This document shows, piece by piece, positions 34,400 to 43,556 of a stretch of DNA of 64,000 bases. A program made the translations under genes and the position numbers. Below the pieces are notes generated by a model. It searched no databases, had not been told where the DNA came from, and saw only the letters and a program-made list of their open reading frames with translations. Within the stretch, counting starts at the first letter, position 1. The number at the start of each line of letters is the position of its first letter. The DNA lies in NCBI RefSeq assembly GCF_000336915.1, contig NZ_AOMD01000021.1, positions 224,388 through 288,387 on the forward strand, written 5' to 3'. The stretch comes from Halococcus saccharolyticus DSM 5350 (GTDB lineage: Archaea > Halobacteriota > Halobacteria > Halobacteriales > Halococcaceae).

Positions 34400-35365
34400 A
34401 TGTCCCTCCTCTCGATCTTTGCGAGCGCCATTCTTCCGATCGTCACGATCGCGGCGGTCGGTTTCGTGCTCGGCCGCGTCCGGTCCATCGCGGTCGACCC
34501 GCTCAACACCGTGACGATCTACGTGCTGGCTCCGGCGCTCGTCTTTCACAGCATCGCGACCACCGACATCGGTGGCGAGACGCTCGTGAAACTCGTCGTG
34601 GGTGTCGTCGGATTCATTCTCGTCATGGCGATGGCCGCGGAGATCGTCGGGCGCGCACTCGGCGAGGACGAACCAATTCGGAGCGCGCTCGTCCTCGTGA
34701 GCTCCTTTTCGAACTGCGGGAACTTCGGCATCCCACTTTCGGCGTTCGCGTTTGGGGTGGTCGGCCGCGCGACTGCCGTGGTCTATCTCGTCGGCCAGAG
34801 CGTCGTGGTCTACACCGTGGGAGTCTATCTCGCCTCTCGCTCCGGGGGCGACGGCGGATTCGGCTCGGTCAAGCGGGTGTTCGAACTCCCCCTCGTCTAC
34901 GCGGTCGTGCTCGCGGCGCTCGTGCGCTGGCTTGGGGTCGTCCCTCCCGCTGACGGTACAACGATGGAAACCCTGAAACTCGTCGGCGATGCGGCGATCC
35001 CACTGATGTTGTTGCTCGTCGGCATCCAGCTCGCTAACACGAATTACGGCACTGCGGTCGCGCGCGTTGGCACCGCGAACGCGCTCAAACTCGTGATCGC
35101 ACCGGTCGTCGGATTCGCGATCGCGGCCCTGCTCGGCTTCGAGAACACGACGGTCGCACGGGTGTTCGTGCTCGAATGCGCCGCGCCCGCGGCGATCACG
35201 CCGCTCATCCTCGTGATCGAGATGGGCAGCGACCGTTCCGTGGGCGGCGTCACCGCCCCCGAGTACGTCAGCGCCGCCGTCCTGACCACGACGCTCGCGA
35301 GCGTTCCCGTCCTTACCGGCGTGATCGCCGTGCTCGAAACCGATCTCGTCGGTTCGTTCCTCTGA
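34400..35365 (+). CDS. AEC-family transporter (auxin-efflux-carrier type)
   Basis: 321 residues with about ten membrane helices in two halves. FASAILPIVTIAAVGFVLGR starts the first half. SFSNCGNFGIPLSAFAFG and VFVLECAAPAAITPLILVIE are the unwound-helix regions of the fold. AEC carriers move organic acids such as malate; the lactate-type dehydrogenase 136 bases downstream suggests a 2-hydroxyacid here. ATG 34400 fits the first helix. Confidence 0.88.
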   Translation: MSLLSIFASAILPIVTIAAVGFVLGRVRSIAVDPLNTVTIYVLAPALVFHSIATTDIGGETLVKLVVGVVGFILVMAMAAEIVGRALGEDEPIRSALVLVSSFSNCGNFGIPLSAFAFGVVGRATAVVYLVGQSVVVYTVGVYLASRSGGDGGFGSVKRVFELPLVYAVVLAALVRWLGVVPPADGTTMETLKLVGDAAIPLMLLLVGIQLANTNYGTAVARVGTANALKLVIAPVVGFAIAALLGFENTTVARVFVLECAAPAAITPLILVIEMGSDRSVGGVTAPEYVSAAVLTTTLASVPVLTGVIAVLETDLVGSFL

Positions 35366-35501
35366 GTCTCCTCCACCGTTCAGAAGAAGCCATCGCGACA
35401 GTCACGAACGACAGCCCGCACCGCGGTCAACCACGAACCTGATCGGTGCAAGCCTTGGGGGCCATCCCAGTGTTTAACATTATCTACCGCCGAAAATACG
35501 T

Positions 35502-38500
35502 ATGGCTGCCGAGGAGGCTTCCGATACAGCCGACTTTTCGACATCGGTCGACGCGCTGGGGCACGATCACGCTGACGTCGCCGAGTACCGTGCGCTCGCC
35601 GCCGATCTGCGCGAGGCGGTGCGCGGCGAAGTGGCGTTCGACGAGTACTCTCAGGTGCTCTACGCCACCGACGGCAGCATCTATCAAGCACGGCCCGCGG
35701 GCGTGGTCCGTCCGCGCGACATCGAGGACGTGCGGGCGGCGGTCCGGATCGCCGCCGAGCACGATGTCCCCGTACTCCCGCGCGGTGCAGGGTCATCGCT
35801 CGCCGGCCAGACCGTCGGCCCGGGCTGTGTGGTGCTCGATTGCAGCCGTCACATGGACTCGATCCTTGACGTCGATCCCGAAGGACGGACCGCGACCGTC
35901 CAACCGGGCGTCGTTCAGGATCACCTCGACGCCCACCTCGACGAGTGGGGACTCAAGTTCGCGCCCGATCCCGCTTCCTCGAACCGTGCGACGATCGGCG
36001 GCGGGATCGGGAACAACAGTACAGGCGCGCACTCGGTCCGGTACGGCATCACCGACGCCTACACCGAGGAACTCCGAGTGGTGCTCGCCGACGGCTCGCT
36101 GATCCACACCCGCGAGGTCGTCCTCGACAGTCCGGAGTGGGAGGCCCTCGTCAGCAAGGACGACCGCGAGGCCGCACTCTACCGCACGGTTCGTGAACTC
36201 GTTGAGAACAACCGAGAAAAGATCGCAGAGCGCTATCCGAGCCTGAAGCGCTCGGTGTCGGGCTACAACCTCCACAAGGTCGTGTACGAAAACGACGACG
36301 GAGAGGAGGTCATCAATCTCTCGAAGCTGTTCGTCGGCGCGGAGGGGACCCTCGGCGTCGTGGTCGAGGCGACGCTCGGCCTCGTCACGAAACCCGACTC
36401 GACCGCGCTCACGCTCTACTGTTTTGCCGATCTCGTCGACGCGATGGCCGCCGTCCCCGAAGCGCTCGACTTCGACGTGAGCGCGGTCGAGCTGATGGAC
36501 GACGAGGTGTTCCGGCTCGCAGGTGACTCCACCGAGTTTTCCCAGTACGTCGATCCGATTCCCGAGGGCACGGCAGCGGCGCTGATGCTGGAGTTCGACG
36601 CCGAACTGTGCGACGACTTCGAGGCCGCCATCGAGGGAACGAACGCCCACTTCGTGGAACAGGGTGCGGCGTTCGACGTGCTGGAAGCGTACTCGGCCGA
36701 GGATCAATCGAAGCTCTGGAAACTCCGGAAGGCCGCGATCCCGCTGCTGATGAGTCTGGAAGGCGATCCCAAACCCTACCCGTTCATCGAGGACGCCACC
36801 GTTCCGCCGGCGGAACTCGCGGAGTACGTCGTCGAGTTCGAGGCAATCCTCGACGACCACGACACCTCGGCGGCGTACTTCGCCCACGCCGGGTCGGGGA
36901 CGCTCCACATCCGGCCGATCCTGAATCTCAAAGAAGGCGAGGGTATCGAGGCGATGCACTCGATCTCCGAGGACGTCACCTCGCTCGTCATGGAGCACGA
37001 CGGAGCCTTCTCGGGCGAACACGGCGACGGCCTCGCGCGCACCGAATTCAACCCGAAGATGTACGGCCAAGACCTCTGGGGGGCGTTTCAGGAGTTGAAA
37101 CTCGCCGCCGATCCGGATCGACTGATGAACCCCGGAACGGTCGTCTACTGGAACGAAGACGACGAGAGCGCGCCGGCGGACGGACGCGGCGTCGGCGCGG
37201 ACATGCGCGAGAACCTCCGATACGGTGCGGAGTATTCGTCGCTCGAACCGCAGACGACGATGGCGTTCGACGAGAGCGCAAGCGACGAGGTCGGGAGCGA
37301 CGGGAGTGGGGACGGCGAGGGGTTCTCACACCTCGTCGAGCTCTGCAACGGCTGTGGGACCTGCCGCCAGACCGACAGCGAGACGATGTGTCCGACCTAT
37401 CGCGCTTCGCGCGAGGAGATTCAGACCACCAGGGGCCGGGCGAACCTCCTCCGGGCGGCGATTTCGGGAGAGCTTCCCCAGGAAGAGCTCTACTCCGAGC
37501 GATTCCAAGAGGAGGTGCTCGATCTCTGTGTCGGCTGCAAGGGGTGTGCGAGCGACTGTCCGACCGGCGTCGACATGGCCAAGCTCAAAACCGAGGTCAA
37601 ACACCAGTACCACGAGCGCGAAGGGATCGGCCGCCGCGAGCGCCTGTTCGCGAACGTCGACCGACTCGCGGCGCTCGGGAGTCGGTTCGCGCCGCTCTCG
37701 AACTGGCTCCCGAAACTGCCGGGGGCACGGGCTGCGATGGAGAAGACGGTGGGAATCGCCCGTGAGCGCGAACTTCCACACTTCGCGAGGGAGTCACTCG
37801 AGGAATGGTTCGAAGCGCGTGGCGGTGCGGCGATCTCGCCCGACGAGGCCGAGGCGAAGGTGGCGCTCTTTCCCGATACGTACACCAACTACAGCCATCC
37901 TCGGCCGGGGAAGGCGGCGGTCCTCGTGTTGGAGGCCGCCGGCGTCCACGTTACGATCCCCGACGACGTCGCGCCGAGCGGACGGCCCGCCTACTCGAAG
38001 GGTCTGCTCGACGTCGCCAGCGATCGCGCGCGGACGAACGTCGAAGCGCTCGACCCGCTCGTCCGGGACGACTGGGCGGTCGCGTTCGTCGAACCCTCCG
38101 ACGCGGTGATGTTCCAGGACGAGTATCTCGATCTGCTCCCCGACAGCGCGGCGGCGACGCGTGTTTCCGAGAGCGCATATGGCGTGCTCGAATACCTCGA
38201 TCGGTTCCGACTCGACGACCGGGTCGATTTCACCGCACCCGACACGTCGCTCACCTACCACGGCCATTGCAACCAGAAGGCGCTCGCGAAGGACCACCAT
38301 GCGGTTGGCGTCCTGCGACGAGCAGGCTACGACGTCGATCCGCTGGAGTCGGGCTGCTGTGGAATGGCCGGCTCCTTTGGCTATGAGGCCGAACACTACG
38401 AACTCTCACAGACGATCGGGAACATCCTCTTCGATCAGGTCGACGCGAGCGACGGCGATCGAGTGGTCGCACCTGGCACCTCCTGTCGTACTCAGATCGG

Positions 38501-38567
38501 CGACCGATCCGACGAATCGCGACCACGTCACCCGATCGAGGCAGCCGCGGTAGCTCTCGTTCGCTGA
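35502..38567 (+). CDS. FAD-linked oxidase fused to Fe-S/CCG module (D-lactate-type dehydrogenase)
   Basis: 1021 residues. Order: FAD-binding type 4 domain (about 50-230: LPRGAGSSLAGQTVGPGCVV, ATIGGGIGNNSTGAHSVRYG). FAD oxidase C domain (260-560: AHAGSGTLHIRP, EHDGAFSGEHGDGLAR). Two 4Fe-4S motifs (CNGCGTCRQTDSETMCPTY and CVGCKGCASDCPTGVDM, about 610-690). CCG region ending SGCCGMAGSFGYEAEHYE. It joins the functions of GlcD/Dld and GlpC in one membrane-associated dehydrogenase for D-lactate or glycolate. Single gene. Confidence 0.92.
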   Translation: MAAEEASDTADFSTSVDALGHDHADVAEYRALAADLREAVRGEVAFDEYSQVLYATDGSIYQARPAGVVRPRDIEDVRAAVRIAAEHDVPVLPRGAGSSLAGQTVGPGCVVLDCSRHMDSILDVDPEGRTATVQPGVVQDHLDAHLDEWGLKFAPDPASSNRATIGGGIGNNSTGAHSVRYGITDAYTEELRVVLADGSLIHTREVVLDSPEWEALVSKDDREAALYRTVRELVENNREKIAERYPSLKRSVSGYNLHKVVYENDDGEEVINLSKLFVGAEGTLGVVVEATLGLVTKPDSTALTLYCFADLVDAMAAVPEALDFDVSAVELMDDEVFRLAGDSTEFSQYVDPIPEGTAAALMLEFDAELCDDFEAAIEGTNAHFVEQGAAFDVLEAYSAEDQSKLWKLRKAAIPLLMSLEGDPKPYPFIEDATVPPAELAEYVVEFEAILDDHDTSAAYFAHAGSGTLHIRPILNLKEGEGIEAMHSISEDVTSLVMEHDGAFSGEHGDGLARTEFNPKMYGQDLWGAFQELKLAADPDRLMNPGTVVYWNEDDESAPADGRGVGADMRENLRYGAEYSSLEPQTTMAFDESASDEVGSDGSGDGEGFSHLVELCNGCGTCRQTDSETMCPTYRASREEIQTTRGRANLLRAAISGELPQEELYSERFQEEVLDLCVGCKGCASDCPTGVDMAKLKTEVKHQYHEREGIGRRERLFANVDRLAALGSRFAPLSNWLPKLPGARAAMEKTVGIARERELPHFARESLEEWFEARGGAAISPDEAEAKVALFPDTYTNYSHPRPGKAAVLVLEAAGVHVTIPDDVAPSGRPAYSKGLLDVASDRARTNVEALDPLVRDDWAVAFVEPSDAVMFQDEYLDLLPDSAAATRVSESAYGVLEYLDRFRLDDRVDFTAPDTSLTYHGHCNQKALAKDHHAVGVLRRAGYDVDPLESGCCGMAGSFGYEAEHYELSQTIGNILFDQVDASDGDRVVAPGTSCRTQIGDRSDESRPRHPIEAAAVALVR

Positions 38568-38636
38568 CAGGACCTCGGAACCCCGATGCTGCTCGGTCGC
38601 TCTGACAGCAGGCAGGAGGGTCCGTGATCCCGAGAC

Positions 38637-39068
38637 TCACCGCCGCGCGTTCGAGTCCTCGTTACCGAGCGCTTGCTTCAGGAACGACATCCAGCGCTTT
38701 CGGTCGGCGGCCTCGTTCGCGTCGGCCTCACGCTCGATGTCGGTGGTCCCGAGATCAGAGAGTGCGTTCAGCGCGCGATCGATGCCGACGATGCTCTCAA
38801 CCAGCCGCTCGCCCTCTTCGCGCGGGATGTCGGCGTCTTCGAGGCGCTGCTTGCGCTGGAGGCGCTCGCGCCGGAGGTTCTTCTTCGCCTGCTCGACGCG
38901 CTCGCGCTCGTTCGCCGGCACTGACTCACGTGATCGTGTTTCGAAAACGAACTCCCGAAGCGCGAGCCGGTCACCCTGGATGTCGATCGTTTCGGGGATC
39001 GACGCGCCAACGGTCGCGCCCTCGCGTTCGACTCGCGCGAGGAGCTGTTTTCGCTCGTACGGCTTCAC
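38637..39068 (-). CDS. DUF5788 family protein
   Basis: 143 residues, charged and helical. PYERKQLLARVEREGATVGA, then ESVPANERERVEQAKKNLRR and a coiled-coil-like LRRERLQRKQRLEDADIPRE, ending RKRWMSFLKQALG. A haloarchaeal family without known function. GTG 39068 fits the family start; the long in-frame extension to 39251 is not coding in style. Confidence 0.82.
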   Translation of the reverse strand: MKPYERKQLLARVEREGATVGASIPETIDIQGDRLALREFVFETRSRESVPANERERVEQAKKNLRRERLQRKQRLEDADIPREEGERLVESIVGIDRALNALSDLGTTDIEREADANEAADRKRWMSFLKQALGNEDSNARR

Positions 39069-39213
39069 GCTGGACACTCGGTGTTGCCGGGCTTTCACTC
39101 CGTCGGGTGCGTTTGACCGGCGGCAGCACTCGAACGCGCCGCGACCGTTCGGCAGTCCCGTTTCGCTCTTCGGAACCCAACCGATTTTAGCCGGCGTCAC
39201 TAACCCACAGTAA

Positions 39214-40131
39214 ATGGCGACGTGCGACCAGTGTGGTCGGAGCGAGAACATGCCGTATCACTGCCGACACTGCGGTGGCACCTACTGCGGCGAGCACCGC
39301 CTCCCCGAGAATCACGGCTGTTCGGGGCTCGACGACTGGAACGATCCATCGGGGATCTTCGACAGCGGCTTCGACGACAGCGTCGACAACCCCGGCAGCC
39401 AGACGTCGTCGGAGCGGTTGTCCGGCGTCCTCGATACCGGCGTCGGCGGACCGCTCGGGTTCTTCCGTGGGAACATGACGTTCGTGTTCCTCGGACTGAT
39501 GTTCATCACGTTCGGGTTGCAGTTCATCTTGTTCCCGTTGTTCGGGATTCCGATCAATTCTCAGCTCTGGAACGCGGCGTTCGTCATCTCACCGATCCAT
39601 CCGGAGTACGTCTGGACGTGGGTCACGTCGATCTTCGCCCACGGTGGGCTCTGGCATCTCCTCGTCAACGCCATCGTGATCTACTTCTTCGGCCAACTGG
39701 TCGAGGAGTACGTCGGCTCGCGGGATTTCGCCCTGCTCTTCATCGGGAGCGGTGTGCTCGCTGGCCTCGCCCAGATGGGGGTCGGGATCGTGCAGAACGA
39801 CCCCACGGGTGCGCTCGGCGCGAGCGGCGCGGCCCTCGCCATCCTCGGTGTACTCACGGTGTTGAACCCCGATCTCCGGGTCTATCTCTACTTCTTCATT
39901 CCCGTCCCGATCTGGCTGCTCACCGTGGGGTACGCCGCGGTCTCGGTCTCGGGGGCACTCGGCGTCCCGATCCTCCCCGGCGTCGCCAACGTCGCTCACC
40001 TCGCTGGGCTCGTCATCGGGCTCGTCTACGGTCAGCACGTCAAGGGTCGGGTGAACGCACGGAACCGCCTCCAGTTCGGCGGCGGCCGCGGCGGTGGCGG
40101 GATGGGTGGCCGCGGGCGCGGCCCGTTCTGA
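39214..40131 (+). CDS. Rhomboid intramembrane protease with AN1 zinc finger
   Basis: 305 residues. Residues 1-40 form an AN1-type finger (CDQCGRSENMPYHCRHCGGT, YCGEHRLPENHGC). The rhomboid domain has six helices: HGGLWHLLVNAIVIYFFG, then the Ser nucleophile in GALGASGAALAILG and the catalytic His in NVAHLAGLVIGLVYG. A Gly/Arg-rich tail closes it. It cleaves membrane-protein helices; the AN1 finger probably faces the cytoplasm to recruit partners. The endonuclease V gene begins 4 bases after its stop. Confidence 0.93.
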   Translation: MATCDQCGRSENMPYHCRHCGGTYCGEHRLPENHGCSGLDDWNDPSGIFDSGFDDSVDNPGSQTSSERLSGVLDTGVGGPLGFFRGNMTFVFLGLMFITFGLQFILFPLFGIPINSQLWNAAFVISPIHPEYVWTWVTSIFAHGGLWHLLVNAIVIYFFGQLVEEYVGSRDFALLFIGSGVLAGLAQMGVGIVQNDPTGALGASGAALAILGVLTVLNPDLRVYLYFFIPVPIWLLTVGYAAVSVSGALGVPILPGVANVAHLAGLVIGLVYGQHVKGRVNARNRLQFGGGRGGGGMGGRGRGPF

Positions 40132-40134
40132 CGC

Positions 40135-40950
40135 ATGGAGCCCGCTCGCCCCGCGTTCGTTCCCGATCCGTCGGCCTCGCGTGAGACGATGGAAACGCTT
40201 CAGCGCGAGATCGCTGCCACCGCGACCTTTTCCGACGATTTCGGATTCGATCCGGCAGCAGTGTCGACCGCCGACACACACACCCTCGATGCGATCACTG
40301 ACGATCGAACGGCCACGAGCCCGTCGCATGACGACCAACCGATCGTCGTCGGCGTCGATCAGGCCTTCCTCGACGATCGGGCGGTCGGAGCGATCGTCGC
40401 CTTCCGTGGTGGGGAGGTGATCGAACGCGCCCACGCCGTCGTCGATCTCGAATTTCCGTACGTGCCCGGCCTCCTCTCCTTCCGGGAGGCCGGCGCGATC
40501 CTCGCGGCGTTCGAGCGTCTCGATGTCGAGCCAGATCTCGCGGTGTTCGACGGCAGTGGTCGGATTCACTACCGCGAGGCCGGTCTTGCGACTCACATGG
40601 GCGTCACGCTCGATCTGCCGGCTGTCGGGGTCGCCAAAGGATTGCTCTGTGGCGCGCCCCAGCGATCGCTCGACGATCTTTCTGAAGGAACCCGCGTCGC
40701 CATCACGGCCGACGACAGCGTCGAGACAGCGGACGACACCGACACCGTCATCGGCTACGCGCTCCAGACCCGCCAGTACGACTCCGGAAACCGATACATC
40801 AACCCAGTGTACGTGAGTGCAGGCCACCGTGTCGGCAGCGAAACGGCTGCTGATCTCGTCGAACGGCTCTGTAATGGGTACAAGCTCCCCGAACCGACGC
40901 GACTCGCCGACAGCTATGCCGACGAGGTGAAGCGCGATCACGACGACTGA
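40135..40950 (+). CDS. nfi: Endonuclease V
   Basis: Cuts DNA (or RNA) near deaminated adenine (inosine). 271 residues. IVVGVDQAFLDDRAVGAIVA holds the first catalytic Asp, EFPYVPGLLSFREAGAILAA is the best family signature, and AVFDGSGRIHYREAGLATHM the second Asp. An N-terminal helical extension of about 60 residues is usual in haloarchaea. Follows the rhomboid gene by 3 bases. Confidence 0.93.
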   Translation: MEPARPAFVPDPSASRETMETLQREIAATATFSDDFGFDPAAVSTADTHTLDAITDDRTATSPSHDDQPIVVGVDQAFLDDRAVGAIVAFRGGEVIERAHAVVDLEFPYVPGLLSFREAGAILAAFERLDVEPDLAVFDGSGRIHYREAGLATHMGVTLDLPAVGVAKGLLCGAPQRSLDDLSEGTRVAITADDSVETADDTDTVIGYALQTRQYDSGNRYINPVYVSAGHRVGSETAADLVERLCNGYKLPEPTRLADSYADEVKRDHDD

Positions 40951-41030
40951 CGTTTCGATCGCCGTGCTGTGACGCACGATCGTGGCGACGAACGGCGGAA
41001 GTTAACTACCCGGCCCGAGAGTGCGGAGAT

Positions 41031-41855
41031 ATGACCGCGAAGACCGCGCTGATCACCGGCTGTTCGTCGGGTATCGGTCGCGCAACTGCGGAAGCCTTCC
41101 GCGACGAGGAGTGGACGGTGTACGCGACCGCCCGCGACGAGGACGATCTGTCGGCGCTCGACGACGCCAGTTGTGAGACCGCAGCGCTCGATGTCACCGA
41201 CGACCAGGCGGTAACGGCCGTCGTCGAGCGAGTTATCGACGACACTGGTCGCATCGACTGCCTCGTGAACAACGCTGGCTACGGGCAGTTCGGCCCGATC
41301 GAAGACGTGCCGATCGGCCTCGTCCACGACCAGTTCGACGCCAACGTCTACGGTCCACACCGACTGACTCGCGCCATCCTGCCGCACATGCGCGATCGCG
41401 GTACGGGAACCATCGTGAACGTCTCCAGCACCGCCGGCCGGTTTGCCACGCCCGCCAAGGGCGTCTACGCGGGCTCGAAGTTCGCGCTCGAAGCTATGAC
41501 CGACGCGCTCCGCACGGAGGTCGCGGACTACGGGATCGACGTCGCGGTCGTCGCACCGGGTCCAGTGAACACCGACTTCGAGGACCGCGCCGAGGACGAA
41601 CTCGCCGGCCTCGAACGGTCGGGCGCGTACGAGACGTTCTACGATCTCCTTGACGATTCGCGCACCGTCGTCGAGGGCGGCGTCGGCACCGTCTCGCCCG
41701 TCGAGGTCGCTGAGGCCATCGTCGATGCGGCAGTCTCGCCGAACCCACCCGCGCGCTACCCCGTCGGGCCGCTCGCGAGTCTCGCCGAGTACGCCCGTTT
41801 CCTCCCCGCCGGTGTCCGGAACCGGCTCTACAGCCTCGCCCGTCGCGTGGTGTGA
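41031..41855 (+). CDS. Short-chain dehydrogenase/reductase
   Basis: 274 residues, classical SDR. Cofactor loop ALITGCSSGIGRATAEAF, NNAGYG motif, Ser in NVSSTAG and the YxxxK catalytic pair in YAGSKFALEAMTDAL. Arg after the first Gly-rich loop (ATARDED) suggests NADP. The C-terminal extension of about 40 residues (ARYPVGPLASLAEYARFLPA) is seen in retinol-dehydrogenase-like SDRs. Substrate unknown. Confidence 0.92.
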   Translation: MTAKTALITGCSSGIGRATAEAFRDEEWTVYATARDEDDLSALDDASCETAALDVTDDQAVTAVVERVIDDTGRIDCLVNNAGYGQFGPIEDVPIGLVHDQFDANVYGPHRLTRAILPHMRDRGTGTIVNVSSTAGRFATPAKGVYAGSKFALEAMTDALRTEVADYGIDVAVVAPGPVNTDFEDRAEDELAGLERSGAYETFYDLLDDSRTVVEGGVGTVSPVEVAEAIVDAAVSPNPPARYPVGPLASLAEYARFLPAGVRNRLYSLARRVV

Positions 41856-41920
41856 TTCCGGGAACGATCGAGCAGCGCTCGTTCGCGGTTCGATTACCGA
41901 CACCACCGCTCCGTACAGCC

Positions 41921-42140
41921 CACATACCTCCCCAACCGATTCGTTTGTTCCGCTCGCTTTGCTCACTCCACTCACTCATCCCTCGCACGGAAGTTGCGCG
42001 CCGATAAACGGCGTTTGCCCACGGGCGGCGCGAGGCGGCTTCGCCGCCTCGAATGCGCGGCGCGTAGCGCCGCGCATGGCCCGTTCGCACGGCCAGCGGG
42101 ACGGCGAGCCGTCCCGCTCGGCGCAGCCGCGCGCCACAGC
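41921..42140 (+). repeat. Dispersed element family 1, copy C, with three perfect hairpins
   Basis: Covers most of the 308-base gap 41856-42163 between convergent genes. Family start ACCTCCCCAACCGATTCG, middle CTCATCCCTCGCACG, end GCGCGCCACAGC. The variable middle holds three perfect stems with 2-3 base loops: 42031-42051 (9 bp, loop TTC), 42053-42077 (11 bp, loop GTA) and 42095-42118 (11 bp, loop GA). Longest copy in the window. Confidence 0.72.
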
Positions 42141-42163
42141 ATCTCAAAACTCGATCGGCACAG

Positions 42164-43264
42164 TCACTCGAAAAAGTCGGCCAGCCGTCGGGCCGCATCC
42201 ACGACATCGGGTGTGACGAGCGCAAACCGGAACCAGTCGGCGCGGGTCTCGCCGAACGTCTCGCCCGGCATCCCGGCCACGCCGGCCTCGTCGATCAGCC
42301 GCTCGGCGTTCGCCATCGTGCCTGGGAATCCCGAAAATCGTGCCATCACGTAGAACGCGCCGTCTGGAGTGGAGTACTCCGCTCCAGCGTCGTCGAGCGC
42401 GTCGGTGAACGTCGCGACCCGCTCTTCGAGCCGGTCGCGATTCGCGGCGTAGTACTCGCGATCGGTCGAACGCAGCGCTTTGAGGACGGCGTACTGAGCC
42501 GGCCGACTGCCGGTGACGTTCGCGAGCATGTGTCGCGTGCGCGCCGCGTCCCGCAGCGCCGGCGGGAAGATCCCGTAGCCTACCCGAAACCCCGTGATCG
42601 CCATCGACTTCGAGAAGGAGTTCGTCACGACTCGGTGGGCGGAGTCGACACCGAGCGCGCTCGCGAACTTGCCCGAGTAATCGAAGTGGTCGTACACCTC
42701 GTCGCTCACGAGCACCGCACCGCAGTCTTCGGCGATCCCGACGAGCTCGGCCATCGTGTCCTCGGGGTAGACCGCGCCGGTCGGGTTGTTCGGCGTGTTG
42801 ACGACGATCGCAGCAGTGTCCGAGCCGGCGCGCTCGCGGACCGCAGCGGGGTCGAGCCGGCCGTCGTCGGCGACCGGGACGTACCGCGGCGTGCCGCCGA
42901 GAAGCTTCGTCTTCCCGGGGTAGTAGGGGTAGACCGGATCAGTGAGCAGGACCTCTCGGCCCGCTTCGCGATCGAGCGCCGCCGCGAGTGCGAGGTGGTT
43001 CGCCTCGCCTGCGCCGTTCGTGACGACCACCGATTCGGGATCGACGTTCCGCCGGGCAGCGATCTCTTCGCGGAGTTCGGTCAACCCCTCGCTCGGTGGG
43101 TACTGGTAGTCCACCCCGCCGAGGTCGGCGTACTCGTGGAGCCCTTCGGTGATCCCGGCGGGTGCGTCCCAGTCGGGATTGCCGCTCACCATGTCGATCA
43201 CGTCGCGATCGGCGGCCGCCGCGTACTGCATCACCCGGAAGAACTGCGGCGTCTCGTAGTCCAT
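42164..43264 (-). CDS. PLP-dependent aminotransferase (class I/II)
   Basis: 366 residues. DMVSGNPDWDAPAGITEGLH opens the substrate side, TNGAGEANHLALAAAL precedes the cofactor pocket, NTPNNPTGAVYP and the Asp of VLVSDEVYDHFDYSG bind pyridine nitrogen and substrate, and the Lys is in VTNSFSKSMAITGFRVGYG. Aspartate/aromatic type; exact substrate not clear. ATG 43264 (MDYETPQFF) is the family start, not the longer ORF from 43351. Confidence 0.9.
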   Translation of the reverse strand: MDYETPQFFRVMQYAAAADRDVIDMVSGNPDWDAPAGITEGLHEYADLGGVDYQYPPSEGLTELREEIAARRNVDPESVVVTNGAGEANHLALAAALDREAGREVLLTDPVYPYYPGKTKLLGGTPRYVPVADDGRLDPAAVRERAGSDTAAIVVNTPNNPTGAVYPEDTMAELVGIAEDCGAVLVSDEVYDHFDYSGKFASALGVDSAHRVVTNSFSKSMAITGFRVGYGIFPPALRDAARTRHMLANVTGSRPAQYAVLKALRSTDREYYAANRDRLEERVATFTDALDDAGAEYSTPDGAFYVMARFSGFPGTMANAERLIDEAGVAGMPGETFGETRADWFRFALVTPDVVDAARRLADFFE

Positions 43265-43401
43265 ACCGTCGGTGTGGCCCGGCTCGTACTCGGTCTTTCG
43301 CCTCGGAGTGTCGGCTAGATGGGTTTGAATACACACCCGTAGTATCAACACTAGTACTGATTCATCGGAGACAAATCACGACGCAAATGAGAAACCGCAA
43401 G

Positions 43402-43500
43402 CCACACCCTCCCCAACCGATTCCTTCGCTCGGGCTTCGCCCTCACTCAGTCATCCCTCGCACGAGTCGCGCGTTTTCGACGCGCTCCCGCGCGCCACCA
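43402..43500 (+). repeat. Dispersed element family 1, copy D (shortest)
   Basis: Starts CCACACCCTCCCCAACCGAT, continues TCCTTCGCTCGGGC, CTCAGTCATCCCTCGCACG and ends GCGCGCCACC, all in 99 bases. A GCGCGT-TTTCG-ACGCGC hairpin sits in the middle. Lies in the 292-base divergent space between the aminotransferase and cinA, and so may represent the minimal unit of the family. Confidence 0.7.
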
Positions 43501-43556
43501 CTTCTTCAGGGTACCTGACCACCGGCTTCTTACTCGATGGCCGCCATTGCTCGTGC

